NCBI GenBank assembly: GCA_009767595.1
Contig: VSDK01025670.1
Location: 36,349-100,348 of the forward strand
From: Symbiodinium kawagutii
Lineage: Eukaryota > Sar > Dinophyceae > Suessiales > Symbiodiniaceae
Reading direction: 5' to 3'
DNA length: 64,000 nt
Under the pieces are notes generated by a model. That model did no database searches. It saw nothing but the letters and a program-made list of their open reading frames with translations, and was not told the DNA's origin. Position numbers and translations under genes: made by a program. Below are positions 39,720-50,084 of this stretch, piece after piece. Each line of letters begins with the position of its first letter. Positions within the stretch are counted from its first letter, which is position 1.

Positions 39720-42084
39720 GTAACCGCCAAAGGGATGAGAATGGAAGCGTCGCCTGTGAGTCAGCGTCATCACCACGAAGATACGCCGTCTGCCACCACC
39801 AATCATCCAAGTGGTGTCATCACGTGGTGGACCATTCTATCCCATATTTCCTGACCATTGATCACGATGAACCATGAAATAGTCATGATCAGCCATCAAA
39901 TAATCATAATATGTCTTACAATCATGAGGCGTTTCTTTACCATCGACGATTCATTGATAAATGATCATAAACCATTACTGTTGATGATGAACCACGAGCA
40001 AACAGTTGATCAACAATTGATTAAGAACAAGTTAATTCTGGTTGCGCTACAGCCCCCCAGTTTTCATCGGACCTTAGGACAACAACTATTTCTACGATTA
40101 ATTTTCCACGGAACCAGGTTAGATTGCTGTAGAGTAGCCATTGACCAGGCTATATACCACCATTCTTAACCATCAACCAGCATTCATTCCCCATTGTTCA
40201 CCACCATTAACCAACCAGTGACAGCACGAGTATCACTTCTCATCCTGCAACACCGTTGCGCCAAGGTACTACAAGGTCATCCCCGGCCTCCGGCGGAACT
40301 TCAATGGTCAAATGGTTTTAACTTTTAACAACCATTTGAAAAAACTTCTACTCCCTTCCAACCATCAGCCAAACAATCAACAAAATAGCTGAAACTTCCA
40401 CTTCAATACTCAATTTTGAATTCATACTTTAGAGGTTTCAAATTTCAATTCGATTTTACAACTGAGTAGTTTAATAATTGTTTAATGGCCTAATGGTTTC
40501 AACATGATTAATAAGTATCAGAACTGATTGTTTCTTAAACCTGTTGCGAAATGTTGTGAAACTAGTTGCCTTGATTCACAATGTACATCTCTGTTGCCAG
40601 ATGCTTGTTTTGATAGATAATTCTATATGTTGCGAAATGGTTGCTGTGATAAACACATACTTTTCAACAATGGTGAATGAGGTTGGGAATGGTTATCAAA
40701 CATGGTTCGCAATGGTTAATAATGGTTTGATAAGCCACTATCTAGCATGGTTGCTATGGTTGAATGGTCAATAATGATGGCCAATGACGCTTGTATAATG
40801 TTGAAAGTACTGCTTACTGACAGTTAAGAATGGTTTTCATTTGTTAGCGAGTGGCTAGCGCATGGTGATCAATCAAGCTATCATCAACTCCTTGATGATA
40901 GATACTAAATGGATGACGCATCATCTTTCCCGTAGCTTGTTGATGGTCAATAGTGTGTGATGATGGTCACAAACTTGAACCAGACTTGCAACCAGTGCCT
41001 TGTCCTGGTCAAGAGTGGTAACTGGCTGATAATGGTCATAATCAGTGGTTGATAATGCAGAGAGAATGGATAAATGGTTGTTGAAGGTGATGACGGTGAT
41101 GGTGAGGGTGATTCTTCCCGAGCAGAGGTTTCATCGTCCAAGCTCCCTGGTATTCCAGGATCACCAAGGAAAATCAGTCAAAGTAGTGAAAGGTGTTTCA
41201 GGATACCTCATCATCTTGCAATGATTGTGAATAAATGATTGGTTGATGGTCAATGATGGTTGTGGCTCGTTGATGTTTGAACATGGATACCATGAAAAGG
41301 AATCATAATCATGGCATCTGATCAGTATCAGGAGACCATCAAACGCATAGACAGGGTCCCCGAATAATTTCCCAAGAAGAGCATTTGTGTTCGTACGGAA
41401 TTATCGCCAGGGATGCCAAACAGTACCTACAAGCGGTGAACAATGGACTGATTCTATCAACCACAAGAGGGCAATAGGGATACCCGCATTTTGGGCTTCC
41501 ATTTCTAACTGGTGACTTGGAGGTACCCAATGGTACACATTCAAAATTGTGCTATGGGAAAACCCATAAACCCAGTATGGGGCAAAGCAAAATTGTTCGG
41601 TGTCCTGGCCTTTTTTGTTCCTGCGTGCATCTGTGTATGCGTGCAATCGGTTGACATTAGTTGCACGTCGATAATGATAACTGATAAACCGCCCCGAATC
41701 GTAAATGCTGTTAATTTCCGTGCAAAGCACAGATGGGATAACAACGGGTCTCCCAAAATAGGGGATCCGAAAGGCCGCAAAACACAAACTAAACTGGCAT
41801 AGGTCCATCATCCCCAAAACTATTCGCAACAATGGGTGCACGCCAAACATCCCCAGTTATGATCAGGCACACGTTGGGCGTGTGGGGAAATACCATTCAC
41901 TGACGATCCCATGCGCGCACTTGGACACATCACCTCTGTTAATTACCTATCTGTGAAGGTTTTCAAATGACATGGCTTACCGCCTTCATGGGTTGTCTAT
42001 GAGCTAGGAAATCACTAACTTTGGAGGACTGAGTGTATGTATGGAAACACCCATGGTCGATGATCAACGATGATCAACGATGAT
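39720..42084. other. Repeat background
   Basis: Repeat orientation changes: ACCATTGATC to 40220, TGATGGTT from 40650 to 41290. 41400-41850 is open on both strands without a recognisable domain. No supported gene. Confidence 0.4.
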
Positions 42085-42180
42085 GACCCAAGAGCAGCCA
42101 CTGTTGACCGCTTTTTGAAGCGGCCCTTCCCATCCAAAACGGTGAAGCGTCGTTCGACCTCCGAGACGACTACACGACAC
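42085..42180 (-). CDS. Candidate exon, unknown product
   Basis: Minus-strand frame SEVERRFTVLDGKGRFKKRS then TVAALGSSS, a short basic island on the same strand as its neighbours. Confidence 0.3.
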
Positions 42181-42239
42181 ATCCATGGCGTAGAACTTCC
42201 CAAGCTACACCAAGTCATCAACAGCTGGGCCTCTTCTCG

Positions 42240-42442
42240 GCCTCCTGCTTTCGGGATGGAAACTCTGTGTGCTTGGCGAGGAAAAATGGGTCATAGCCCT
42301 CAGCGGTCAAGTCTGATAGCTCGACGAACTTGATTAGGCTCGCTGGTTTTCCACGCAAGTTCTGAAGTGGCGTTCCTGCGAACCATGATATCCCTGTGCC
42401 AGTGAGTCGTTCCTGTGGCGTCCTTCCGCCCCAAGGCTGCAT
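42240..42442 (-). CDS. Candidate exon, unknown product
   Basis: Minus-strand frame GGRTPQERLTGTGISWFAGT then PLQNLRGKPASLIKFVELSD and LTAEGYDPFFLAKHTEF. Protein-like; likely the same gene as the islands at 42474-42618 and 42085-42180, although frames differ. Confidence 0.35.
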
Positions 42443-42473
42443 GCAGTAGCAGTTCCAAGCAGCTTAGTCAGCG

Positions 42474-42618
42474 CGCTGAAGCCTGTGGAGAGGAGCTTCG
42501 TCAGGAATTTCTTCTGGCCGCAATGCATCACGGGAGTCGGCGATCACCATGAACCCCTCGTAGGTAGTGTAAGTCAACCTGTGTCTGGACTCTTCTTCCT
42601 CTGAGCTCTCTTCCACTT
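42474..42618 (-). CDS. Candidate exon with stop, unknown product
   Basis: The minus-strand frame reads VEESSEEEESRHRLTYTTYE then GFMVIADSRDALRPEEIPDE and APLHRLQRAD before TAA. A CTGCAAG|TGG acceptor-like sequence lies at the start. Acidic and soluble. More coding-like sequence follows on the same strand in other frames. Confidence 0.42.
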
Positions 42619-42673
42619 GCAGTTTAAGCATTATCAGTCACCACTATCCCCTCATTAATTTACTCGCTGACCA

Positions 42674-42793
42674 ATATGGCTGTGGGTCAAAACCCTGCAC
42701 CCCTGGTTCCCCTATCATTAACCATTGTTTCCCTTATTATTGTTGGTCATTGTCCCCCCATTATTGGTTGGTTAATATTGACCATAGCCATAT
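42674..42793. mobile_element. MITE-like family 2, copy 3 (best preserved)
   Basis: 120 bp. ATATGGCTGTGGGTCAA at the left pairs with TTGACCATAGCCATAT at the right. Interior CCCCTGGTTCCCCTATCATT, then TTATTGGTTGGTTAATATTG. Confidence 0.65.
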
Positions 42794-42955
42794 CAGTCAC
42801 TTACCATGTGATTGCAGCGCTAGCTCTTTGGATAGTCCTGAATCCTGGATCTTTGGCTCCACCAGCCGCCACTAAGCACCCAATCGCTACCAGCCTCTGA
42901 GGGAGCGGTGAAGGGATCATCTCCTAAGCAAATCGGAGCGTGGAAGGTGGATGCT

Positions 42956-43038
42956 GGGTTGGTTGGCTGGTTGGTTGCGTGGTTGGTTGGGTGGCTGGTT
43001 GGTTTGGTGGTTGGGTGTTTGTTTGGTGGGTGAGGTGG
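42956..43038. repeat. GGTT-rich simple repeat
   Basis: Irregular GGTTGGTTGGCTGG-type repeat, guanine-rich on the plus strand and able in principle to form G-quadruplexes. Confidence 0.65.
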
Positions 43039-43639
43039 TTGCTACATGTTGCTTCTACTACGTAGTACTGAATCTGATTCATGTTGTTGAGTTAAGCATG
43101 CCAATGCTAACTTTTATAAGGAACCATTCAAAAGATCATACCAGGCATGTTGTGATTCATATGATGAGTACTTCCGTCGCGCAACCATATAGCCATGGCG
43201 GTCCTATGGCCAAGTCATGGGGCTGACTGGGTTCTATATGATGGAGCGAAACTATGATGAGTAGCGGCTTGGGGTTCCAGGGATTCTGTGATGAAACAGG
43301 TGTACTGTTGGTTATGCCGTCGGTTCACTCATGATCCACCGATTTTTGCTCTCAAAATCTAAGCTTCATGCTCAACCACTACTCCCTCATTGAATGATCA
43401 ACTGATTAACCGCAAATAGCGAACCTATTCAGGATGAGCACCTGTCGGTAGGGAACCGTTGTTAGGCAGAAAAATACACACCGCTCCGGTTGTTTGCAAG
43501 AATTGTTTGCTTGTCGGTGCACTGTGCCTCTGGCAGCCCCTCGGCAAAACTTCTTGAAATACGTGGAACATGATATTGATATCGGACAATACCAACAGTA
43601 GCAACGGTTGATCATGATTGGTAATGACAGACTGGTAAG
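43039..43639. other. Unique AT-rich sequence
   Basis: Little repeat texture. Nothing recognised. Confidence 0.35.
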
Positions 43640-44040
43640 GATGGGTTATAGGGGTTAATAAGTAACATTACGCGCAATTCCCACCCTTTGCCCGGAAACT
43701 TGAACATTGTACCACAGTATAACACTCAGCAACTTGAAAAAAATTACGAAAACGTTGGCTATACGCAGCGATTTGCCCTTTAGGACTTTGTGGTTTACAG
43801 TTTATGGTTTTAGGGTTTTAGGGTTTAGGTTTTTAGGGTTTTAGGGTTTAGGGTTTTAGGGTTTGAGGTTTAGGGTTTACGGTTTTTGGTTGAGAAGCAA
43901 AAAACAGCGGGCCTGCGCAGGAATTTGAGGGTCCAGTATGACAAGCGATTGTGCACTTGTAAGTTTCCGGGCAAAGGGTGGGAATTGGTCGTAACATTAC
44001 TAATCCCAATTGACATTATTAACCCCTATTACCCATCACC
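43640..44040. repeat. Foldback element enclosing telomere-like repeats
   Basis: The left arm (43640-43708: GGGTTATAGGGGTTAATA, then AATTCCCACCCTTTGCCCGG) is matched in reverse complement by the right arm (about 43955-44040: CCGGGCAAAGGGTGGGAATT, then TTAACCCCTATTACCC). The right arm has about 20 extra bases. The arms enclose about 245 bp that include the telomere-like tract. Confidence 0.7.
43797..43883 (+). repeat. Interstitial telomere-like repeat, TTTAGGG type
   Basis: Runs of GGTTTTAGGG and GTTTAGGG, i.e. imperfect TTTAGGG/TTTTAGGG units. TTTAGGG is the plant-type telomere repeat, also reported from dinoflagellates. The tract is short, irregular and internal, so it is not a chromosome end. 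Confidence 0.65.
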
Positions 44041-44491
44041 AGTGTTAATAAGTAACATGATAACCTTCATATCAATTGATTGATCACTGGTGATATGAAG
44101 TAACAAGAACAGGGGACCTCCCAACTACATGGGCAACCGGAGCCAAAGCGGCAGCACAGGCAGCGTTCGGTGCCCCGGACGCAGCACCGGTGGTGAGAAC
44201 GTGAGCCCGGACCTGGGTGGCGAAGCAGGACAGCATTCTTGGGTGAACCGCTGTACTGAGGTGGAAATACATGAAAATACATGTATGTAACATATATGTA
44301 TGATATGATGTATGGGTCTTGAGGAAGATTGCTTGATCCGGGAATGGCAATCTTCACCCACATGTGTGTATGATATTATCATGTATATATCAAAAAACAT
44401 CTATATAAAGACAACATTGTACAATATGCATCCATGTAAATGGACATGGAATGACAACACATATAATGATGATTACACCTATAATCCATAA

Positions 44492-44591
44492 GGTGGTTTC
44501 TCAAAATAGGGGTACCCCCTAATCATCCATTCATAGTCATTTCTAGTTTAAACCAACCATTTTTTTGGGTCCCCCATTTTGAGAAACCACC
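44492..44591. mobile_element. MITE-like family 1, best-preserved copy
   Basis: 100 bp. Left end GGTGGTTTCTCAAAATAGGG, right end CCCATTTTGAGAAACCACC, flanked by ATAA at 44488-44491 and 44592-44595. Non-coding. The transposase that would move it is not in the window. Confidence 0.72.
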
Positions 44592-44595
44592 ATAA

Positions 44596-45279
44596 GGACC
44601 AACTACCATATTCTGCAATCATATCAGCTTAGTAGTGCGTGCCACATTGCTTAGTGCATGGCTGGCATTGTTGGCACTAGCTGAGCCAAAAACCGGCACC
44701 AACGCGAACAAAACAGCAGGACTGACCACGAGAAAGGATTTTCACCCATGGTTAACCATGAGCCAAGCACTGACGACCAGCATTCCGTCGAACCAAACAA
44801 GTGCATCATCTTGTCAAAGCCACCATCAATCAACAAGTGTCGAACTTTTTGATCATAGTTCATATGTATTATTGTTACTGGCTTTGCACGCTTACAGTAC
44901 ATTCATCATACCATACTTGCCCATCCTAACCCGATCTTAACCATCACTTCATCAAACTTCAGTCATCATTTAACCACCATTTAACATGTCATTCAGCATT
45001 CATCAACCATCTCCACTAGCCAACAATCATCAACCACCAACAACCAGCCATCAACCACCAACAACCAGCCATCAACCATCAACCGTTCTAATCTCATCAA
45101 GCAGCAACAAGCCATTGTTATCAACCATTCTTGGCCATTAAGTAATCGATCACTAATCACTGCTGACCATCCATCAACCATCAACCATCAACCAACTAAC
45201 CACTGTTGACCATCCAGCAACCGTGAACCAACCACTATTCAACAAAAGCGTTGGTTGGAACCTGCCAAGTCACCCATGG
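44596..45279. other. Repeat background
   Basis: 44940-45240 is CAACCATC repeat with a two-unit tandem CAACCACCAACAACCAGCCAT at 45032-45080. 44635-44940 is an open plus frame without recognisable features. Confidence 0.4.
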
Positions 45280-45420
45280 GGAAGCTTTCTGCCCGAGAAA
45301 CGTGGAGCCAGCGGCTTGTGGAGGCTGCGCGTCGGGGACGAATGACACGGAAGTAGTGACCTGGACAGGCTTGGCACCAGGGTGGTGCTATCGCGGGGGA
45401 TGCGCTTCATATCTGTCATT
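45280..45420 (+). CDS. Candidate exon, Cys-rich
   Basis: The plus-strand frame reads GEAFCPRNVEPAACGGCASG then TNDTEVVTWTGLAPGWCYRG. It ends at the GCT/GTT microsatellite. It may be an extracellular Cys-rich segment. Not recognised. Confidence 0.25.
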
Positions 45421-45441
45421 TCGTTTGGTATTTTCAGGGAC

Positions 45442-45443
45442 GT

Positions 45444-45478
<35 letters not shown>

Positions 45479-45536
45479 TTGTTGTTGTTGTTGCTGTTGT
45501 TGTTGTTGTTGTTGCTGCTGCTGTTGTTGCTGCTCT
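45442..45536. repeat. GCT/GTT microsatellite
   Basis: Blocks of GCT alternate with GTT; about 95 bp, next to a GC-rich exon-like island (45280-45420). Confidence 0.88.
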
Positions 45537-45650
45537 CACAAGACAGTCTAGGCCCCAGGCAGAATGAAGGCCGCAAAACTTCAAACACATGAAACATCAC
45601 AAAACATCACAGGAAAAAAATCGTCCACCAAGAATAGTTGGATTCATGAT

Positions 45651-45707
45651 CTGGTTGGTGTTTTCAACCCCTCTGAAAAAAAACCTTGTCAATCAACCAA
45701 CCATCCC
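45651..45707. mobile_element. MITE-like family 3, copy 5, left half (split by LINE-2)
   Basis: CTGGTTGGTGTTTTCAACCCC to the LINE-2 target-site duplication. The remainder is at 56569-56610; rejoined, the copy is 99 bp, the normal length for the family. Confidence 0.65.
45693..45707. repeat. Target-site duplication of LINE-2, 3' side
   Basis: TCAACCAACCATCCC, identical to 56554-56568. Words like CAACCAACCATC are common in the background, so the match alone is moderate evidence; its position between the two halves of a split inverted-repeat element makes it convincing. Confidence 0.85.
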
Positions 45708-45803
45708 TTTTCTCGGTTTCAAGAACTCCCACGACCGGTCTGGTGGATCGTGAAGCCTTAGCAGATACCCAGCTTTGCTGGTGCTGCCACTGCAAATGAC
45801 AAT

Positions 45804-48800
45804 CTAAGAAACTTCTCCTGCGATCTTTCGTACCCGAGGGATCTCCCTCTTCACCCGCTCTTGTTTCAATGAGACCGAGTCCCGCAGTTCTGATCTCACA
45901 GTTTCAATTGGCACCGAAAAAACAACAGGAAACATCTGTTGCGGTAGACGAACTCCGTGTTGTTGTGAGAGTTGAGCAAAGGTGGCCATGATGCTAGACT
46001 GTCCCGGAAAAACAGGTCTACGATGCAGCCCCTTCGCCATGTTACGAGCACCAAGTCTATATAGTGATTTGCAAGCAACGTGCCTGAGGTCAGGAAACAA
46101 ACTTGGTCGCATGAGTTGGTTCAATTGGTGAATCCAATATGCCATGAAGAAACCCTGTTCCGCCAGGGTAACCTGCTGTGCCAGTCCGTCTTCATGATCT
46201 CGTGGGAAATAATAGTACATTTCACCGTCCATGCCAGCTCGACGAACTGGCAGTTGACAGCCTGTAGTGACCATGAAGCTGGCTGCAAGTTCCATGAAGG
46301 TGATGCCAGGGTCATCGTGGCAAGGTGAATCATCGGTCGGCCAGATCAACTGCCGAGCCCATGTGACATAAGCTCGAGAAAGCCAGGGTCCCAACACTGA
46401 TCGGCTAGTGACATCCACGGTAAGACGCACTGCCGGCAGCGGGTCTTGAACAGTCCACTGCTGAAGAAGGTGAAGCTGGTCCGTTGGTGCATCAGCTCTC
46501 TGAGCTTGATCATCTTGTTCTCGGTCCAGTTGTTCCTGCTGGGAGCGTGCCAAATGAAGCTGAAGATGAAGGCGATACAGCCTGGACAGGTGATCTCGGT
46601 CAGACTGAACCTTGGTAGCCATTCGTAGCCATTGGTTTGCCAGTTTAGGATACATGTGTTTGCTAGCCAAAATGGCTGTGTCATTGGCCTGCTTGTTTCC
46701 CAAGACTCGATATCGCTGTAGGGCATCGGCGATCTTGGTAGGCTCCTGGTGTGCAGCTATCTTGACAAAAGTATGATGTCCCGTCTGGAGAGCTGCCCAT
46801 AAACGGGATACCAAGTCATAGTCAGAACAGCCAGCTAGATCCCCCAGTGCGCCGGCACGTTGGCATCGAACAATGACATCAAGGACAGCTTGAGCATCTA
46901 CATGGATCAAGATGTCAGTCAAATGTTCACACAAAATAGTAACTGCATAGAGCTCCGCTCGAAAGATCGTCTGGTTACCAGTGATACGTGCTATCGCCAG
47001 AGTTCGGAGGCTAGGAGGCATGTCCCCGGTGGAGAGAAATGCTCGAGCTGCTGATTCTCGTTCTGCATCTGTGGTGCAAGTGTCAAGCACAATGGAATAG
47101 GCCCCTGCCCTCGCAGTTCTCAGGTGAGGGAAAAGGAGGGAGCCATCAGTGTAGAAATGCATGGTACCATTATCCACAATGCTTTGCTTCAACCTGGAAA
47201 GCATTTGGGGGTCGATGTGTGCCTCTACATGTTGATATGCCAGGGTGTGCAGGACATCAAAGTCTTCATGCAAAAATACGACAGGAAGCTCATGTATCAA
47301 CACATGGTCCGTCGCGTAGTAGTCCAAGGTCTCCTGATATGCAGTTCTTACATGGTCAAAGGAGTTGCACTCATACAAACGGTGATGTCTGCTGTCCTGC
47401 TCAGCACAAAATTGACATGAGAGGTCCTGGTCGGCCGCCCACTTCGCTTTTTGATTGGAACACTGGAAGGCACCCGATACTTCGTTCAAGATTTGATGTT
47501 GCTGTTGCTGGTCAAACTGAGAAATGACACTGCGAGTTTCATGACTATTAATGACCAAACCGTGCAACAAGGTTCGTTGAGTGGATTCTGCCAGCAAGGT
47601 CTTCTGCCTGGTGATATCCATCCAAAAACGGAAAAGCTTGACAGAGGTAGTTAGGAAGGGAAGGGCCAAACTAGCTCCAACTACTACTTCACCATCAACT
47701 GTGAGCTCCCATCCTATCATGGCAAGGTAGTATGCAAAACACCCAGCAGGTCCATGGCAATCATGTCGCTTGGCACTGTGGTGGTGAACTTTGTGATAAA
47801 ATTCATCACGTTCCACAACCGGCAGCGATAACAAAAATCGACGGATTGTGCGAAACACTTTCAGCAAAACAAAAACAATGGGATCATCAAGCCGTGGTGT
47901 GCAAGTGATGGCAATGGCACTGTTCCGTGATTGATTGGGACCCAAAATGGCGTTGATCACTGGGGCTCTCATGTTGGTAAGATGTGTGACTCCAAGTGGC
48001 AACAGTTCTACACCGTAAAAGGCAGCTGGATAAGCCCCCCCCATAACCAGGTGGGTCTTGGTCTTGACATCGTGTGGCATCGACTGAAGTCGATGCAAAC
48101 GGGTTCTGGCTGTTGTCAAGCGGTCCTGATATTGCCCTAGGGTCGGGGCCCCTTTATACGTATGTTGGCATCCCAAATCCATAGCAGAACGAACATGGGC
48201 GATGTCCTTATCCGGCAAAAGGTCTGCAAACAGTTCAACTACCTGGCGGCTGGTGGCAGCATCTGTTGCCCATGTCCAGGTCTTGTTCCAGTCTATGGTC
48301 ATACGTGTTAGGTGTGTGAACCGTTGAGTGACCTGCAGCACGGCAGAATGGGCATCTGTGTCTTCAAGGCTCCATCCCCAGTTGTCCGCATAACAAGTGG
48401 GAAGTGCTTGAGCAGCAGTGTCCTCCACTGCTCTGATCCAGAAAAAACCTAGGCTTAACATGGCCACTATGCTCATGCTGTCCCCTTCGGGGCATCCGTT
48501 GTTGGTCTCTACCATTTCGGATGTTTGTCGGAGAAGTGTCCACTGTCTCTGCATGTTTCCCAGGGACCTCAACCAGATGTCAATGACAGTTTGGGGGATA
48601 CCTAACCGGCGCATTGCAAGTGCTGAAGATCGTCTGCAAATGGTGTTGAAGCATTTAACAAGATCCATCGTGACCCCACTTTTGGATATTCGATCCTGAA
48701 AAGCATTTTCCAAAAGATACGCAAAAGAAACACTTGCATCCATGGGTCCCCGGTGTTTCAGGAACCCCGTTATGTTGGCTGGCATGAAGGATGAGAATCT

Positions 48801-50084
48801 GGAAAAGACTTGTTGGGTGACCACTCGGCTCCACACACGGTACAACTGCGCGAAAATTGTGATTGGGCGGACCTGTGCCGCCGTGACTTGTCCCTGAACC
48901 TTGGGCAACGCTATGGTATTAGCAACCATAATCCATTGCGGAAACTCAGACAGATTCGCCAGGATTGCACACAAGTGATCAATTGCCAAGTCGGGCAACT
49001 GCTGAAGTTCTGCCGCGCTAATCCCATCCACCCCCCTTGCTGAAGAGGGCTTCAGCGACTTGATCGCTGCATGCCAGTGAAGTGGATCGGCAACTTCGAT
49101 GGCAAAATCCGGCCTCTGTTGAACATTTTCCAAGAACCTATGAAATTCCTCAGGGATCTCACGGTCTGGGTCAGGTACCTGCCAGTATTGGGACCCAAAG
49201 GCTGTGAGGCTGGAAAACATATGTTGGGGATCTGTCAACACAAGGTTTTGTACCAGGGTCGCTTCAACCGGGGGCGGAGTCCCAGGGTCATGCAAGCGCA
49301 ACTGAAGACTATGGGCATCCTTGGCAATGACTGTTCCAGTAACCTGGTCTAAGGTAGCAGGTGTCCCAACAACAAAATTCTCAGGATGAGCTACATACAC
49401 ACAGCATGTGTCAGTGTCAGTTACTGCGATGGCTTCTTCAGAAACCTGGTGCGTGATTTCTTGGAGAGGTTCAACATACTCGCGTCGCATCTGAGCAAAA
49501 GCCTGCTTGTTTCCTGAGCAGATGCTGTCCAGGGCACGTTCATAGACGATTCTACGTTTTCGAAACCTAGCATCATCTGCCAGTGACATCTTACATTCAT
49601 GGGTGACCAACTGCAGGATGGTGTGGGCAATGTCCAGGCATGGCAAACCCACTGGAAGTGGACCTATTTCCGGCTGGTTCTGGCACCAGTGATGAAAATC
49701 AACTCCAAATCCCTTGGATCGCTGAATGGCCATCCATTCATGCATCAATGGTCCCATACAGGTTTCGGGGACCCACTGATTATGACATTTAGCAAGTCTG
49801 CCTACAAAGGTTCTAAGACGTCGAACTTGGCGAACCTGGTGGGCTGTGCTGCGTCGCAGGACTTCACATTCCGGTGTGAAGTCCCCTTTGCGCCCAGGCC
49901 GCAACAACATTCTCCTGGGCACCATTCTGGGAACCTGTGGACGACAGCGACCCTTATACTTCAGGGGTAGCGGTTGGGGCACAGTGCGGTTCTGCACTTT
50001 CCTGGCGTTGGGTCTCCTGATATGCTCGGTCCAACATGACCTCGATGTGATTTCCCCATTGGGTGATGGTTTCTGGTGGGGCAT
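45804..50084 (-). CDS. LINE-2 ORF3: reverse transcriptase - RNase H polyprotein
   Basis: 1426 residues from ATG 50084. RT motifs: ARGVDG (349-354), RPITIFAQLYR (406-416), motif A MDLVKCFN with Asp 474, motif B NNGCPEGDSMS (528-538), and motif C CYADNWGW with Asp 567 and Asn 568, again xDN and not xDD. The zinc motif CQFC-x7-H-x4-C has the same spacing as in LINE-1. RNase H (975-1140) shows YTDGS, FRAEL, HVDA and GNKQAND. A C-terminal extension (1140-1426) has ITFMELA and KSLYRLGARNMAKGL, in the same order as LINE-1. ORF3 lies in the +1 frame relative to ORF2. The region LPLKYKGRCRP matches LPPAVQGRGQR, which in LINE-1 is still in the ORF2 frame, so the real junction is near the ORF2 stop. Confidence 0.92.
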   Translation of the reverse strand: MPHQKPSPNGEITSRSCWTEHIRRPNARKVQNRTVPQPLPLKYKGRCRPQVPRMVPRRMLLRPGRKGDFTPECEVLRRSTAHQVRQVRRLRTFVGRLAKCHNQWVPETCMGPLMHEWMAIQRSKGFGVDFHHWCQNQPEIGPLPVGLPCLDIAHTILQLVTHECKMSLADDARFRKRRIVYERALDSICSGNKQAFAQMRREYVEPLQEITHQVSEEAIAVTDTDTCCVYVAHPENFVVGTPATLDQVTGTVIAKDAHSLQLRLHDPGTPPPVEATLVQNLVLTDPQHMFSSLTAFGSQYWQVPDPDREIPEEFHRFLENVQQRPDFAIEVADPLHWHAAIKSLKPSSARGVDGISAAELQQLPDLAIDHLCAILANLSEFPQWIMVANTIALPKVQGQVTAAQVRPITIFAQLYRVWSRVVTQQVFSRFSSFMPANITGFLKHRGPMDASVSFAYLLENAFQDRISKSGVTMDLVKCFNTICRRSSALAMRRLGIPQTVIDIWLRSLGNMQRQWTLLRQTSEMVETNNGCPEGDSMSIVAMLSLGFFWIRAVEDTAAQALPTCYADNWGWSLEDTDAHSAVLQVTQRFTHLTRMTIDWNKTWTWATDAATSRQVVELFADLLPDKDIAHVRSAMDLGCQHTYKGAPTLGQYQDRLTTARTRLHRLQSMPHDVKTKTHLVMGGAYPAAFYGVELLPLGVTHLTNMRAPVINAILGPNQSRNSAIAITCTPRLDDPIVFVLLKVFRTIRRFLLSLPVVERDEFYHKVHHHSAKRHDCHGPAGCFAYYLAMIGWELTVDGEVVVGASLALPFLTTSVKLFRFWMDITRQKTLLAESTQRTLLHGLVINSHETRSVISQFDQQQQHQILNEVSGAFQCSNQKAKWAADQDLSCQFCAEQDSRHHRLYECNSFDHVRTAYQETLDYYATDHVLIHELPVVFLHEDFDVLHTLAYQHVEAHIDPQMLSRLKQSIVDNGTMHFYTDGSLLFPHLRTARAGAYSIVLDTCTTDAERESAARAFLSTGDMPPSLRTLAIARITGNQTIFRAELYAVTILCEHLTDILIHVDAQAVLDVIVRCQRAGALGDLAGCSDYDLVSRLWAALQTGHHTFVKIAAHQEPTKIADALQRYRVLGNKQANDTAILASKHMYPKLANQWLRMATKVQSDRDHLSRLYRLHLQLHLARSQQEQLDREQDDQAQRADAPTDQLHLLQQWTVQDPLPAVRLTVDVTSRSVLGPWLSRAYVTWARQLIWPTDDSPCHDDPGITFMELAASFMVTTGCQLPVRRAGMDGEMYYYFPRDHEDGLAQQVTLAEQGFFMAYWIHQLNQLMRPSLFPDLRHVACKSLYRLGARNMAKGLHRRPVFPGQSSIMATFAQLSQQHGVRLPQQMFPVVFSVPIETVRSELRDSVSLKQERVKREIPRVRKIAGEVS

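Noticed and set aside
43797..43883. Chromosome end
   Set aside because: The telomere-like tract is under 100 bp, irregular and flanked on both sides by ordinary sequence in an inverted repeat.
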